Of a DNA stretch of 6,668 nucleotides, positions 1 to 6,455 are shown piece by piece (positions within the stretch are counted from its first letter, which is position 1; each line of letters opens with the position of its first letter). The notes under the pieces are model-generated. The model saw only the letters and a list, made by a program, of their open reading frames with translations, was not told the origin of the DNA and made no database searches. Source of the stretch: Oscillospiraceae bacterium UBA3851 (lineage in GTDB: Bacteria > Bacillota > Clostridia > Oscillospirales > Oscillospiraceae); NCBI GenBank assembly GCA_002392625.1, contig DGHJ01000088.1, positions 1-6,668 on the forward strand. Reading direction: 5' to 3'. The translations under genes and the position numbers were made by a program.

Positions 1-45
1 GCTTATATATTACTAATCGGGATTTAATAAAGAGAGGCAGAGAAT

Positions 46-504
46 ATGGAGATCAGGAATCTGACAGAGTCCGATTACGATAAGGCAATTGAACTATACA
101 GGGAACTGGATGAAATTCATGTGCAGGCCCGGCCAGACTGCTTTGTGTATAGGGACAAAGATGAAATATATCCCAGGGACGCTTTCGTCCATAACTTATC
201 CCATCCCGGCTGTTTGGAGCTTGGCGCTTTTGAGAATGAACAGCTTGTAGGTATTGTCAGAGCAACACTTTGGGAAGAGGTCAAGGATGTAAAGACGGTA
301 TGCCTGGATAATATCTATGTTTTGCCTGCCTGCCGTTGCAAGGGAGTTGCAACAAGGCTCTTTGCAGAGGTTGAGTTATGGGCAAAGGAACAGGGAGCTG
401 TTCGTCTGGATTTGCATACTTGGGATTTCAATAAGAATGCCATTGCTATGTATCGAGCCATGGGGATGACACCTCAGCGCTATGTGTTTGAAAAGAAGTT
501 GTAA
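46..504 (+). CDS. GNAT family N-acetyltransferase (152 aa)
   Basis: Probable cytosolic acetyl-CoA-dependent N-acetyltransferase; the substrate cannot be read from the sequence. The fold signature is clear. An N-terminal strand and helix (MEIRNLTESDYDKAIELY) is followed by a central strand near residues 88-93 (LDNIYV). Next comes the acetyl-CoA pyrophosphate-binding motif R97-C-K-G100-V-A102 (R/Q-x-x-G-x-G/A). The C-terminal motif is N131-A-I-A-M-Y136 with G140-M, as in GNAT proteins that end NxxAxxxYxxxGF. The length is normal for a single GNAT domain, so it is complete. The ATG at 46 has a weak purine-rich ribosome site (AGAGAGG, about 31-38). The gene is AT-rich compared with mfd downstream (bases 61-120 are 40% GC) and has its own probable terminator, so it is unlikely to share mfd's operon and may be acquired. 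The GNAT class is firm; the function is unknown. Confidence 0.9.
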   Translation: MEIRNLTESDYDKAIELYRELDEIHVQARPDCFVYRDKDEIYPRDAFVHNLSHPGCLELGAFENEQLVGIVRATLWEEVKDVKTVCLDNIYVLPACRCKGVATRLFAEVELWAKEQGAVRLDLHTWDFNKNAIAMYRAMGMTPQRYVFEKKL

Positions 505-516
505 TTCGAACCTATT

Positions 517-547
517 AGGCGACTTCCGGTTTGACCGGGTGCCTTTT
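517..547 (+). terminator. Probable intrinsic terminator after the first GNAT gene
   Basis: An imperfect stem-loop starts 13 nt after the GNAT stop codon. AGGC (517-520) pairs with GCCT (541-544), AC (522-523) with GT (539-540), and CCGGT (526-530) with ACCGG (534-538) around a TTG loop. G521 and T524-T525 are bulged. A short T run (544-547) follows, shared with the base of the stem. The bulges and short U-tract make it moderate. It would separate the AT-rich GNAT gene from mfd. Confidence 0.45.
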
Positions 548-590
548 ACCCGCGCCGACACCCTTTGACGCGGTTACTGCAATTCATCTG

Positions 591-600
591 AAAGGAGGGG
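591..600 (+). promoter_or_regulatory. Strong Shine-Dalgarno site that sets the GTG start of mfd
   Basis: AAAGGAGGGG matches the anti-Shine-Dalgarno well and lies 7 nt before the GTG at 608. The ATG at 601 directly abuts the site and is in another frame, so it cannot be the start. I see no convincing -35/-10 pair for mfd in the 505-590 spacer; its promoter may be non-consensus or further upstream. Confidence 0.8.
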
Positions 601-607
601 ATGGAGC

Positions 608-3600
608 GTGCAAAATCTGATCGACCTTTTGCTGACGCTGCCGCAGGTGCGGGAGCTGACCCAGGCTGTGGAAAACGGGGATTGCCCCGCCCAGCTGACT
701 GGCCTCAGCCCGGTCCACCGGGCCCAGATCGCCGCGGCGGTGCGGCAGGCCACGGGCCGTCCCCTGCTGATGCTGTGCGCCGACGAGCGGGAGGCGGACC
801 GCCAGGCCACTGATCTGCGGCTGCTCACCGGGAAGGACGTCACCGTTCTGCCCCGGCGGGAGTGGCAGCTGCGCCCCTCCGCCGCCAGCCGGGACTGGGA
901 GCACCGCCGGCTGCGGGCTCTGTACGACATGGACCGCGCGGAGATCACGGTGGCCACGGTGGACGCCCTGGTCCAGCGGTGCATCCCGCGGTCGGTGCTG
1001 CGAGACTCCGTTATCACACTGAACGCCGACGGCCGCTACGATACCACGGAATTGACCCGGCAGCTCACTGCCGCCGGCTACACCCGGTCCGACCAGGTGG
1101 AGGGCCCCGGCCAGTTCGCCCTCCGGGGCGGCATTCTGGACGTATTCTCCCCCGGCATGGACCAGCCGGTGCGCTGCGAGTTCTTTGACGACGAGGTGGA
1201 CTCTCTGGGCTGGTTCGACGTGGCCACCCAGCGCCGCACCGCCAACTGCCGCAGCGCCCTGATCCTCCCCGCCGGGGAGGTGCTGCCCCACCGCGGCGGC
1301 ACCGACATCGCCGCCCGGCTGGAGAGTGCTGCCGCCCGCGTCAGAGGCGAGAGCGCACAAAAGCTGCGGGCCACCGCCGCCTCCGACGCCGAGCAGCTCC
1401 GCCAGGGCCTGACCCCCGCCGGGCCGGACCGCTATATGGCCGCCGTCTACCCGGAGCTGACCACCGCCTTTGACTATCTCCCGCCCGACACCCTGATCTG
1501 CGTCAGCGACAGCGCGCGGGTGGGGGAGGCCCTGCGCTCGTTTTTGTGGCAGCTGAAGGAGGACGTCTCCGCGGCCATGGAGAGCGGCTTCCTGTGCGGC
1601 GCCTTTGCGGAGCTCGCCCTCAGCGAGGGCGGCTTGCAGAAAAAGCTGGCGGATTTCGCCCTGTGCCAGCTGGAGAGCCTGCCCACCAGCCGCTGCCTGC
1701 TGCCGCCCAAAAGCCTGTGGCAGATCGGGGCCAAGCAGCTGAGCGCCTACGGCGGCTCCCTGGACGCCGCCGCCACCGACATGGTCCACTACCTCACCGC
1801 AGGATACCGCGTTTTGGTGCTGTGCGGCGGCGAGGTCCGTGCCAAAAACCTGCTGCACCTGCTGGGCGAGCGAAAGATCCCCGCCGCCCTGGACTTTACC
1901 GGTGCCCAGATGCCCCGGCGGGGCACCGTGCTCATCGGCGTGGGCGCCCTCAGCGCCGGGTGTGAGTACCCGGAGCTGAAGCTGGCCGTGCTCACCGAGG
2001 GCCAGCTCACCGCCCCTGTGGGCGGCAAAACGAAAAAGACCCGCCCCCGCCGGGACGACAGCCGCCAGAGGATCCAGTCCTACACCGACCTGACCCCCGG
2101 CGACCTGGTGGTCCACGTCCACCACGGCATCGGCCGCTTCGCCGGCGTCACGCGCATGCCGGTGGACGGGGTGGAGAAGGACTATATCAAGATCAACTAC
2201 GCCGGCACCGACTGCCTGTACGTGCCCTGCACGTCGCTGGACCTGGTGAGCAAATACATCGGCTCCGGCGGCGAGGACACGGAAAAGCCCGTCAAGCTCA
2301 ACAAGCTGGGGGGCACCGAGTGGGCCAAGACCACTTACCGGGCCAAGGCTGCCGCCAGGGACCTGGCCAAGGGCCTCATCGAGCTGTACGCCCAGCGCCA
2401 GCGTCTGGGGGGCTACGCCTTCTCGCCGGACAGCCCGTGGCAGCAGGAGTTTGAGGATGCCTTCGAGTATGAGGAGACAGACGACCAGCTCACGGCCGCC
2501 GCCGAGATCAAGGCCGACATGGAAAAGCCCGTCCCCATGGACCGCCTGCTGTGCGGCGACGTGGGCTACGGCAAGACGGAGGTGGCCCTCCGGGCCGTGA
2601 TGAAGTGCATCATGGACGGCAAGCAGGCGGCGCTGCTGGTGCCCACCACCGTGCTGGCCCAGCAGCACTACGCCACCGCCGTCAGCCGCTTCCGCTCCTT
2701 CCCCGTCACCATCGAGGTGCTGTCCCGGTTCCGCAGCCCCAAGCAGCTCAAGGAGACGCTGGAGCGCACCCGGCAGGGCCGTGTGGATCTGCTGATCGGC
2801 ACCCATAAGCTGCTGCAAAAGGGCGTGGAATTCAAGGACCTGGGCCTCCTTATCATCGATGAGGAGCAGCGCTTCGGCGTGGCCGCCAAGGAGCGGCTCC
2901 GTGAGCGCAGCCGCCAGGTGGACACCCTGACCCTCTCCGCCACCCCCATCCCCCGGACGCTGAATATGGCTCTGTCCGGCATCCGGGACATGAGCACCAT
3001 CGAGCAGCCGCCCCGTGACCGCCAGAGCGTCCAGACCTATGTGCTGGAGCACGACTGGGGCGTGGTCACCGACGCCATCCGCCGGGAGTTGGGGCGGGGC
3101 GGCCAGGTGTACTATCTCCACAACCGGGTGGAGAACATCGACGCCACCGCCGGACGCCTCCGCCAGATGCTGGGGGAGGACGTGACCGTGGCCACCGCCC
3201 ACGGCAAGATGGCCGAGGCGGACCTGAGCCGCACCATGCAGCAGATGGCCGAGGGCGATATTCAGGTGCTGGTGTGCACCACCATCATCGAGACGGGCAT
3301 CGACATCCCCAACGTCAACACCCTCATCATCGAGGACGCCGACCGGCTGGGCCTCAGCCAGCTCCACCAGATCCGGGGCCGCATCGGCCGCAGTCCCCGC
3401 CGGGCCTACGCCTACCTGACCTACCGCACCGGCAAGGTGCTGACGGAGGTGGCCGCCAAGCGGCTGGGCGCCATCCGGGAGTACGTGGAGTTCGGCTCCG
3501 GCTTCAAGATCGCCATGCGGGACCTGGAGATCCGGGGCGCCGGCAACCTGCTGGGACCGGAACAATCCGGCTACATGATGAGCGTGGGCTACGATATGTA

Positions 3601-4159
3601 CCTGAAGCTGCTGAACGACGCCGTGCTGGAGCAGCAGGGCCTGGGCCACCGCAAGCGCGCCGAGTGCTCGGCGGACCTGACCATTGCCGCTCATATCCCG
3701 GAGTGGTACGTGCCCTCGGCCCAGCAGCGGATGGATCTCTACCGCCGCATCGCCGCCATTACCGCCCCGGAGGACGCCGACGACCTCACTGACGAGCTGC
3801 TGGACCGCTACGGCGAGGCGCCGCCGCCGGTCCGTGCCCTGCTGGACGTGGCGCTGCTGCGTGCCGCCGCCGTGGAGGTGGCGATCACCGACGTGACCCA
3901 GAGGGGCCGTCAGCTCCTTTTCAGCTTCGCCGATACCCTGGACGTCACAGCGCTGATGGAGCTGTGCACCCAGCCCAGCTACCGCAGCCGTCTGCTGCTG
4001 TCCGCCGGGGAGCGGCCCCGCCTGACCCTGTATCTAAAGGATGGGGAGGACGCGCTTTCCGCCGCCGGGGAGCTGGTGGCCCGGCTGAAGGCCCGGCAGA
4101 CCGCCCACGAACAAGAGAAAACGCCGCTTCCGGGCGGCGGAACAGGAGGAACCTTATGA
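608..4159 (+). CDS. mfd: Transcription-repair coupling factor Mfd (1183 aa, GTG start)
   Basis: ATP-driven DNA translocase that binds RNA polymerase stalled at a lesion, pushes it off and recruits UvrA to start nucleotide excision repair. The length of 1183 aa matches full-length Mfd (B. subtilis 1177, E. coli 1148). Domains in order: a UvrB-like N-terminal module (about 1-350), with the RGGILDVF strand at 173-180 and the following EFFDDEVDSL segment; a linker domain (about 370-470); the RNA polymerase interaction domain (about 495-560), opening DLVVHVHHGIGRF; the RecG-like translocase with Walker A GDVGYGKTE (650-658), DEEQ box (751-754), SATPIPRT motif III (777-784) and motif VI QIRGRIGR (921-928); the TRG region RDLEIRGAGNLLG (971-983); and C-terminal domain D7, recognised by IPEWYVPSAQQRMDLYRRI. 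All key ATPase residues are present, so it should be active. The GTG start is fixed by the ribosome site at 591-600. Its stop overlaps the next gene's ATG (ATGA). Base use is very GC-rich (bases 1261-1320 are 80% GC). Confidence 0.98.
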   Translation: MQNLIDLLLTLPQVRELTQAVENGDCPAQLTGLSPVHRAQIAAAVRQATGRPLLMLCADEREADRQATDLRLLTGKDVTVLPRREWQLRPSAASRDWEHRRLRALYDMDRAEITVATVDALVQRCIPRSVLRDSVITLNADGRYDTTELTRQLTAAGYTRSDQVEGPGQFALRGGILDVFSPGMDQPVRCEFFDDEVDSLGWFDVATQRRTANCRSALILPAGEVLPHRGGTDIAARLESAAARVRGESAQKLRATAASDAEQLRQGLTPAGPDRYMAAVYPELTTAFDYLPPDTLICVSDSARVGEALRSFLWQLKEDVSAAMESGFLCGAFAELALSEGGLQKKLADFALCQLESLPTSRCLLPPKSLWQIGAKQLSAYGGSLDAAATDMVHYLTAGYRVLVLCGGEVRAKNLLHLLGERKIPAALDFTGAQMPRRGTVLIGVGALSAGCEYPELKLAVLTEGQLTAPVGGKTKKTRPRRDDSRQRIQSYTDLTPGDLVVHVHHGIGRFAGVTRMPVDGVEKDYIKINYAGTDCLYVPCTSLDLVSKYIGSGGEDTEKPVKLNKLGGTEWAKTTYRAKAAARDLAKGLIELYAQRQRLGGYAFSPDSPWQQEFEDAFEYEETDDQLTAAAEIKADMEKPVPMDRLLCGDVGYGKTEVALRAVMKCIMDGKQAALLVPTTVLAQQHYATAVSRFRSFPVTIEVLSRFRSPKQLKETLERTRQGRVDLLIGTHKLLQKGVEFKDLGLLIIDEEQRFGVAAKERLRERSRQVDTLTLSATPIPRTLNMALSGIRDMSTIEQPPRDRQSVQTYVLEHDWGVVTDAIRRELGRGGQVYYLHNRVENIDATAGRLRQMLGEDVTVATAHGKMAEADLSRTMQQMAEGDIQVLVCTTIIETGIDIPNVNTLIIEDADRLGLSQLHQIRGRIGRSPRRAYAYLTYRTGKVLTEVAAKRLGAIREYVEFGSGFKIAMRDLEIRGAGNLLGPEQSGYMMSVGYDMYLKLLNDAVLEQQGLGHRKRAECSADLTIAAHIPEWYVPSAQQRMDLYRRIAAITAPEDADDLTDELLDRYGEAPPPVRALLDVALLRAAAVEVAITDVTQRGRQLLFSFADTLDVTALMELCTQPSYRSRLLLSAGERPRLTLYLKDGEDALSAAGELVARLKARQTAHEQEKTPLPGGGTGGTL
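4122..4139 (+). other. Short GC hairpin just upstream of the lipoprotein ribosome site
   Basis: CGCCGC (4122-4127) and GCGGCG (4134-4139) form a perfect 6-bp stem with a 6-nt loop, inside the last codons of mfd. It ends 4 nt before the AGGAGG of the next gene. It could tune initiation or coupling, but short GC stems are common by chance in DNA this rich in G and C. Confidence 0.25.
4144..4149 (+). promoter_or_regulatory. Shine-Dalgarno site for the lipoprotein, inside the mfd 3' end
   Basis: AGGAGG lies 6 nt before the ATG at 4156. It is encoded within the last codons of mfd (the GTGGTL tail), so the second gene's ribosome site is embedded in the first gene. Together with the ATGA overlap this points to translational coupling and fixes the ATG at 4156 as the start. 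Confidence 0.85.
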
Positions 4160-5211
4160 AGAAGATCCGTTTTCTGGCGGCCGCGCTGGCCGCGCTGCTG
4201 CTCATGTCCCTGCTGGCCGGCTGCGGCGGAAAGGAGGAGCCGGAGGGCCTGTTCTACAAGGCCTCCGGCATCGACCCCCAGTCCACCGTGGCGGCGGTGA
4301 ACGGCCGAAGCATCAGCGCCGAGGAGTATCTGTACTGGCTGTCGTACCACTGCGAGACCCTGGTTGCTGAGCGGGGCGGCGTCAAGTGGAACGCAGTCAT
4401 CTCCGACGGCGTCACCTACGGGGAATACGCCCAGCGCAGCGCCCTGGCCACGGCGATCCAGTTCTCCGTGGTCCGTGACGTTGCCGAAAAGTACGGCGTG
4501 AGCCTCACCGACGATGACCGCGCTGCACTGCGCCAGCAGAAGGACGACGACGTGCTGCGCTACGGCGGCAGGGACCAGTATCTGCGCCATCTGGAGGCGC
4601 TGGGCGTCAGCGAGGAGACCTATGACCGCATCAATGAATCGTACAGGCTGACCGCCCGCCTGGTGGAGACCGCCGGCACCGAGGGCAGCCCCCTCTATCC
4701 CCCGCAGGACGCGCTGGATGACTTTTTGAAGACCCGGACCTACGCTACCGTCCGGCTCATCACCCTGCCCACCGCCGGGCTGGATGAGGAGGGCAAGGCC
4801 AACCAGGAGGCGCTTCTGGCGGAGTGCGCGGCACAGATCCGCCAGGCCGACGATCCCTGTGCCAAGCTGGAGGAGCTCTCCGCCAGCCTGGGCCAGAGCG
4901 ACGGCGGCGTGGATCAGACGCTCGGCTCCGACGTGGTTGACATGACGCTGATGAAGGCGGTGAACGCGCTGGAGGAGGGCCAGGTCAGCGATGTGATCAC
5001 CACATCCAGCGCCATGTGCGTGGCGCTGCGCCGTCCACTGGACAGGAGCGCCGTTGCCCGCGACTGCTTCAGCAACTCCTTGATCCTGACCCGGCAGAGC
5101 GCCAAGATCGAGGTCAGCGAGAGCTACAAGAATCTGGACGTGGGCAAGTTCTACACCTCCCTGGTGGAGCTGCGGCAGGCCGGGTACGAGACTGGCCCGA
5201 CGGAACGATAA
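4156..5211 (+). CDS. SurA/PrsA-like (parvulin-type) lipoprotein, 351 aa
   Basis: Probable extracytoplasmic folding factor anchored to the membrane by lipid. The N-terminus is a lipoprotein signal peptide: MKKIRF, a hydrophobic stretch (residues 7-20) and lipobox L20-A-G-C23, with a glycine- and charge-rich linker after the cysteine. Residues 45-58 (VAAVNGRSISAEEY) match the opening of SurA/PrsA N-terminal chaperone domains, and helical segments follow (about 90-170). Residues 197-206 (ATVRLITLPT) and 270-295 (ALEEGQVSDVI and the strand after it) resemble the first and last parts of a PpiC parvulin domain. The middle signature is weak: GGDLG-like residues survive only as SDGGVDQTLG, and the terminal GYH-type motif is replaced by SSAMCVAL. 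It may therefore be a chaperone with little or no isomerase activity. It overlaps mfd by 4 nt and is likely cotranscribed. The longer in-frame ORF opening at 3964 lies inside mfd and is not the start. Confidence 0.8.
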   Translation: MKKIRFLAAALAALLLMSLLAGCGGKEEPEGLFYKASGIDPQSTVAAVNGRSISAEEYLYWLSYHCETLVAERGGVKWNAVISDGVTYGEYAQRSALATAIQFSVVRDVAEKYGVSLTDDDRAALRQQKDDDVLRYGGRDQYLRHLEALGVSEETYDRINESYRLTARLVETAGTEGSPLYPPQDALDDFLKTRTYATVRLITLPTAGLDEEGKANQEALLAECAAQIRQADDPCAKLEELSASLGQSDGGVDQTLGSDVVDMTLMKAVNALEEGQVSDVITTSSAMCVALRRPLDRSAVARDCFSNSLILTRQSAKIEVSESYKNLDVGKFYTSLVELRQAGYETGPTER

Positions 5212-5229
5212 GAAATACCGGACGGACAC

Positions 5230-5261
5230 GGGAAAGGCGCCGAGGTGAGGGCGCCTTTCCC
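5230..5261 (+). terminator. Strong hairpin closing the mfd-lipoprotein unit
   Basis: GGGAAAGGCGCC (5230-5241) and GGCGCCTTTCCC (5250-5261) form a perfect 12-bp stem with an 8-nt loop, 18 nt after the lipoprotein stop codon. There is no U-tract after it, so it is not a textbook intrinsic terminator. It may stop transcription with help, or protect the mRNA 3' end. Confidence 0.6.
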
Positions 5262-5304
5262 CGCCCGCATTGCGGCACGGCACCTTCGCCGCCGGTGCGG
5301 GCGG
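5261..5304 (+). other. Second extended GC-rich hairpin before the tRNA promoter
   Basis: CCGCCCGCA (5261-5269) pairs perfectly with TGCGGGCGG (5296-5304). Two U·G pairs (5270-5271 with 5294-5295) lead, past a bulged C5293, into an inner stem GCGGC (5272-5276) with GCCGC (5288-5292). The 11-nt loop is at 5277-5287. It shares only base 5261 with the hairpin before it, so both can form nearly together. No U-tract follows closely. The region between the lipoprotein stop (5211) and the tRNA promoter (5346) holds these two hairpins and no gene that I can support. Confidence 0.4.
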
Positions 5305-5345
5305 CGGCGGTGAAAAACTTCTCTCAAATCCCTGGAAATTTTCTA

Positions 5346-5374
5346 TTGACAAACCGTGGCGGCCGTGTTAATAT
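5346..5374 (+). promoter_or_regulatory. Near-consensus sigma-A promoter of the tRNA-Thr/tRNA-Tyr unit
   Basis: A perfect -35 box TTGACA (5346-5351), a 17-nt spacer and a -10 box TAATAT (5369-5374, 5 of 6 matches to TATAAT) precede the first tRNA. The predicted transcription start is about 5381, some 9 nt before the mature tRNA 5' end. A leader this short is typical for tRNA operons. An AT-rich stretch lies just upstream of the -35 (about 5326-5345) and could act as an UP-like element. Confidence 0.9.
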
Positions 5375-5389
5375 AGCCAAGCTGGACAT

Positions 5390-5465
5390 GCTGGTGTAGC
5401 TCAGCTGGTAGAGCAGCTGATTTGTAATCAGCAGGTCGGGGGTTCGAATCCGTCCACCAGCTCCA
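5390..5465 (+). tRNA. tRNA-Thr (anticodon TGT)
   Basis: A full 76-nt cloverleaf with encoded CCA, reading threonine ACA codons. Acceptor GCTGGTG (5390-5396) pairs with CACCAGC (5455-5461), discriminator T5462, CCA 5463-5465. Anticodon stem GCTGA/TCAGC (5416-5420 / 5428-5432) encloses loop TTTGTAA with the TGT anticodon at 5423-5425. The TTCGAAT T-loop is present. It is the first gene of the tRNA unit, 9 nt before tRNA-Tyr. Confidence 0.97.
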
Positions 5466-5474
5466 ATTCAATAT

Positions 5475-5559
5475 GGGGGAATTCCCGAGTGGCCAAAGGG
5501 GACAGACTGTAAATCTGCTGGCGATGCCTTCGGTGGTTCGAATCCACCTTCCCCCACCA
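5475..5559 (+). tRNA. tRNA-Tyr (anticodon GTA), type II with long variable arm
   Basis: An 85-nt tRNA with encoded CCA. Acceptor GGGGGAA (5475-5481) pairs with TTCCCCC (5549-5555), discriminator A5556, CCA 5557-5559. Anticodon loop CTGTAAA (5507-5513) carries GTA at 5509-5511. The long variable arm has a GGC/GCC stem (5520-5522 / 5526-5528), as expected for bacterial tRNA-Tyr. T-arm GGTGG-TTCGAAT-CCACC is at 5532-5548. The first pair of the anticodon stem is an A5502·C5518 mismatch (positions 27·43); the other four pairs are intact. Confidence 0.96.
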
Positions 5560-5563
5560 AGCG

Positions 5564-5594
5564 AAAATCCTGTCACGAAAGTGGCAGGATTTTT
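5564..5594 (+). terminator. Intrinsic terminator of the tRNA unit
   Basis: Stem AAAATCCTGTCAC (5564-5576) pairs with GTGGCAGGATTTT (5581-5593): 13 pairs, one of them U·G, with a GAAA (GNRA) tetraloop at 5577-5580. The 3' arm runs into five T residues (5590-5594). It starts 5 nt after the tRNA-Tyr CCA and is a convincing rho-independent terminator. The A-tract on the 5' side gives it some capacity on the other strand too. Confidence 0.9.
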
Positions 5595-5602
5595 ACTTTG
5601 TA

Positions 5603-5631
5603 TTGCGAAAGCGGTCACTTTTTTGTATAAT
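5603..5631 (+). promoter_or_regulatory. Probable sigma-A promoter of the metalloprotein-GNAT pair
   Basis: A perfect -10 box TATAAT (5626-5631) lies 17 nt after a partial -35 TTGCGA (5603-5608, 4 of 6 matches to TTGACA). The spacer holds a run of T. The predicted start is about 5638, leaving a leader of roughly 40 nt. Its position directly after the tRNA terminator makes the downstream pair an independent transcription unit. Confidence 0.75.
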
Positions 5632-5678
5632 AGACTTAACGACGATACCACGTTTTCCTGCCACCGGGGGATATGGAT

Positions 5679-6455
5679 ATGGAATATATTTTTGCCGCTC
5701 AAAACGATGCTGAATTCAACTGCTTTGCTCTGTTTGCAAAGCAATATGAGGGCGTTCTTTCAAAATATATCGATCTGCTGAAAAGCAAGTACGAGGTGCA
5801 GTCTTTGCCTCGATGTATCGTTTTGACCGGTGCGAAGACGGCCACCGAGTTGGTCAGCGACATCCCGGTTCCTGCATATACCAACGATTATCGTATCATT
5901 TTTGCGCCGGAGCTTGAAGCCTGGAAGAAAATCTATCTTCGCCAGTTGGATTCTTATGAGAACAATACGGAGATCCGTGAAATCCGAGCTTATTATGAAA
6001 CGGTGCTGAATGATCGGCATTTATTGCAGATCATAGGACATGAACTGGCCCATCACAGCGACTTATTCTCCGACGAAGCCTACGAAAGCGGCGGCGCCTG
6101 GTTTGAAGAAGGCGTTGTAGAATATATCAGCCGCAAGCATTTCCTGTCAGAGCGCGAATTTGAGGAGGAAGTGAGAATCAACAGGAAGCTTGTGAGGCTG
6201 TATGAGCAGACACATCCGCAGCGGCCGGTCACTTCGTTTGGGGATTCAAAAGACTTTGCCACGATCTACTATGATTACTGGCGCGCATTTTTAAGAATCA
6301 CGGAGGCGGTCGATCGCTGCGGCGGCGATGTGCTGGCGGTTCTGCTGCGTTATGCGAAAAACCCAAGTCCGTTGCTTACAGGTCAATCGACGATCCTTCC
6401 GCAGGCCGAATCCACCCAACATCTCAGCAGACAACAAAAAGGAGCATCCTTATGA
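5679..6455 (+). CDS. Uncharacterised gluzincin-type metalloprotein, putative zinc peptidase (258 aa)
   Basis: I do not recognise a named family. The protein carries a complete gluzincin zinc site: H121-E-L-A-H125, then exactly 18 residues, then E144 inside W141-F-E-E-G145. HExxH-x18-E with a WxxEG third ligand is the pattern of M1-type (peptidase MA clan) metallopeptidases, where it reads WLNEG. This predicts Zn2+ bound by H121, H125 and E144, with E122 as catalytic base. The protein is far shorter than M1 aminopeptidases and lacks an evident GAMEN substrate motif. There is no signal peptide or membrane segment, so it is probably cytosolic. The N-terminal ~110 residues have no motif I can name; the C-terminal half is mostly charged helix. 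The ATG at 5679 is preferred because GGGGG (5666-5670) sits 8 nt before it; an in-frame ATG at 5673 would leave only 2 nt. Its stop overlaps the next gene's ATG. Composition is much more AT-rich than mfd (bases 5941-6000 are 40% GC). The substrate is unknown. Confidence 0.75.
   Translation: MEYIFAAQNDAEFNCFALFAKQYEGVLSKYIDLLKSKYEVQSLPRCIVLTGAKTATELVSDIPVPAYTNDYRIIFAPELEAWKKIYLRQLDSYENNTEIREIRAYYETVLNDRHLLQIIGHELAHHSDLFSDEAYESGGAWFEEGVVEYISRKHFLSEREFEEEVRINRKLVRLYEQTHPQRPVTSFGDSKDFATIYYDYWRAFLRITEAVDRCGGDVLAVLLRYAKNPSPLLTGQSTILPQAESTQHLSRQQKGASL

Noticed and set aside
550..573. Possible hairpin CCGCG/CGCGG in the mfd leader
   Set aside because: It is a 5-bp stem with a 14-nt loop and no supporting signal, too weak to call an attenuator or riboswitch.
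601..813. ATG at 601 as a gene start
   Set aside because: It touches the Shine-Dalgarno sequence with no spacer and opens a different frame inside mfd. The GTG at 608 gives the conserved Mfd N-terminus.
584..3694. A 1036-codon open frame antisense to mfd
   Set aside because: It is a shadow of GC-rich third positions in mfd. The product is a low-complexity run of G, A, H, Q, L and V with no domain, and it has no promoter or ribosome site. mfd itself is unmistakable on the other strand.
3964..4155. Upstream in-frame extension of the lipoprotein
   Set aside because: It would place a proline- and arginine-rich segment before the signal peptide and lies inside mfd. The ATG at 4156 has a ribosome site, and the lipobox then sits at the usual distance.
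3979..5352. A 457-codon antisense frame across the mfd end and the lipoprotein gene
   Set aside because: It is also a composition shadow. It spans two genes with good starts and motifs on the + strand and has no recognisable domain of its own.
5343..5744. An antisense frame running through both tRNAs, containing WWTDSNPRPADYKSAALPAE
   Set aside because: This is the well-known spurious peptide obtained by translating the reverse strand of tRNA genes. It is often misannotated as a protein and is not a gene.
5473..5781. A + strand frame starting in tRNA-Tyr
   Set aside because: It overlaps a mature tRNA, its terminator and the promoter of the next gene, and then runs out of frame through the metalloprotein gene.
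6039..6113. HExxH protein as an ImmA/IrrE-type phage or mobile-element regulator protease
   Set aside because: ImmA/IrrE proteins do not have the x18-E in a WxxEG box, and there is no neighbouring XRE-type repressor. The M1-like gluzincin pattern fits better.
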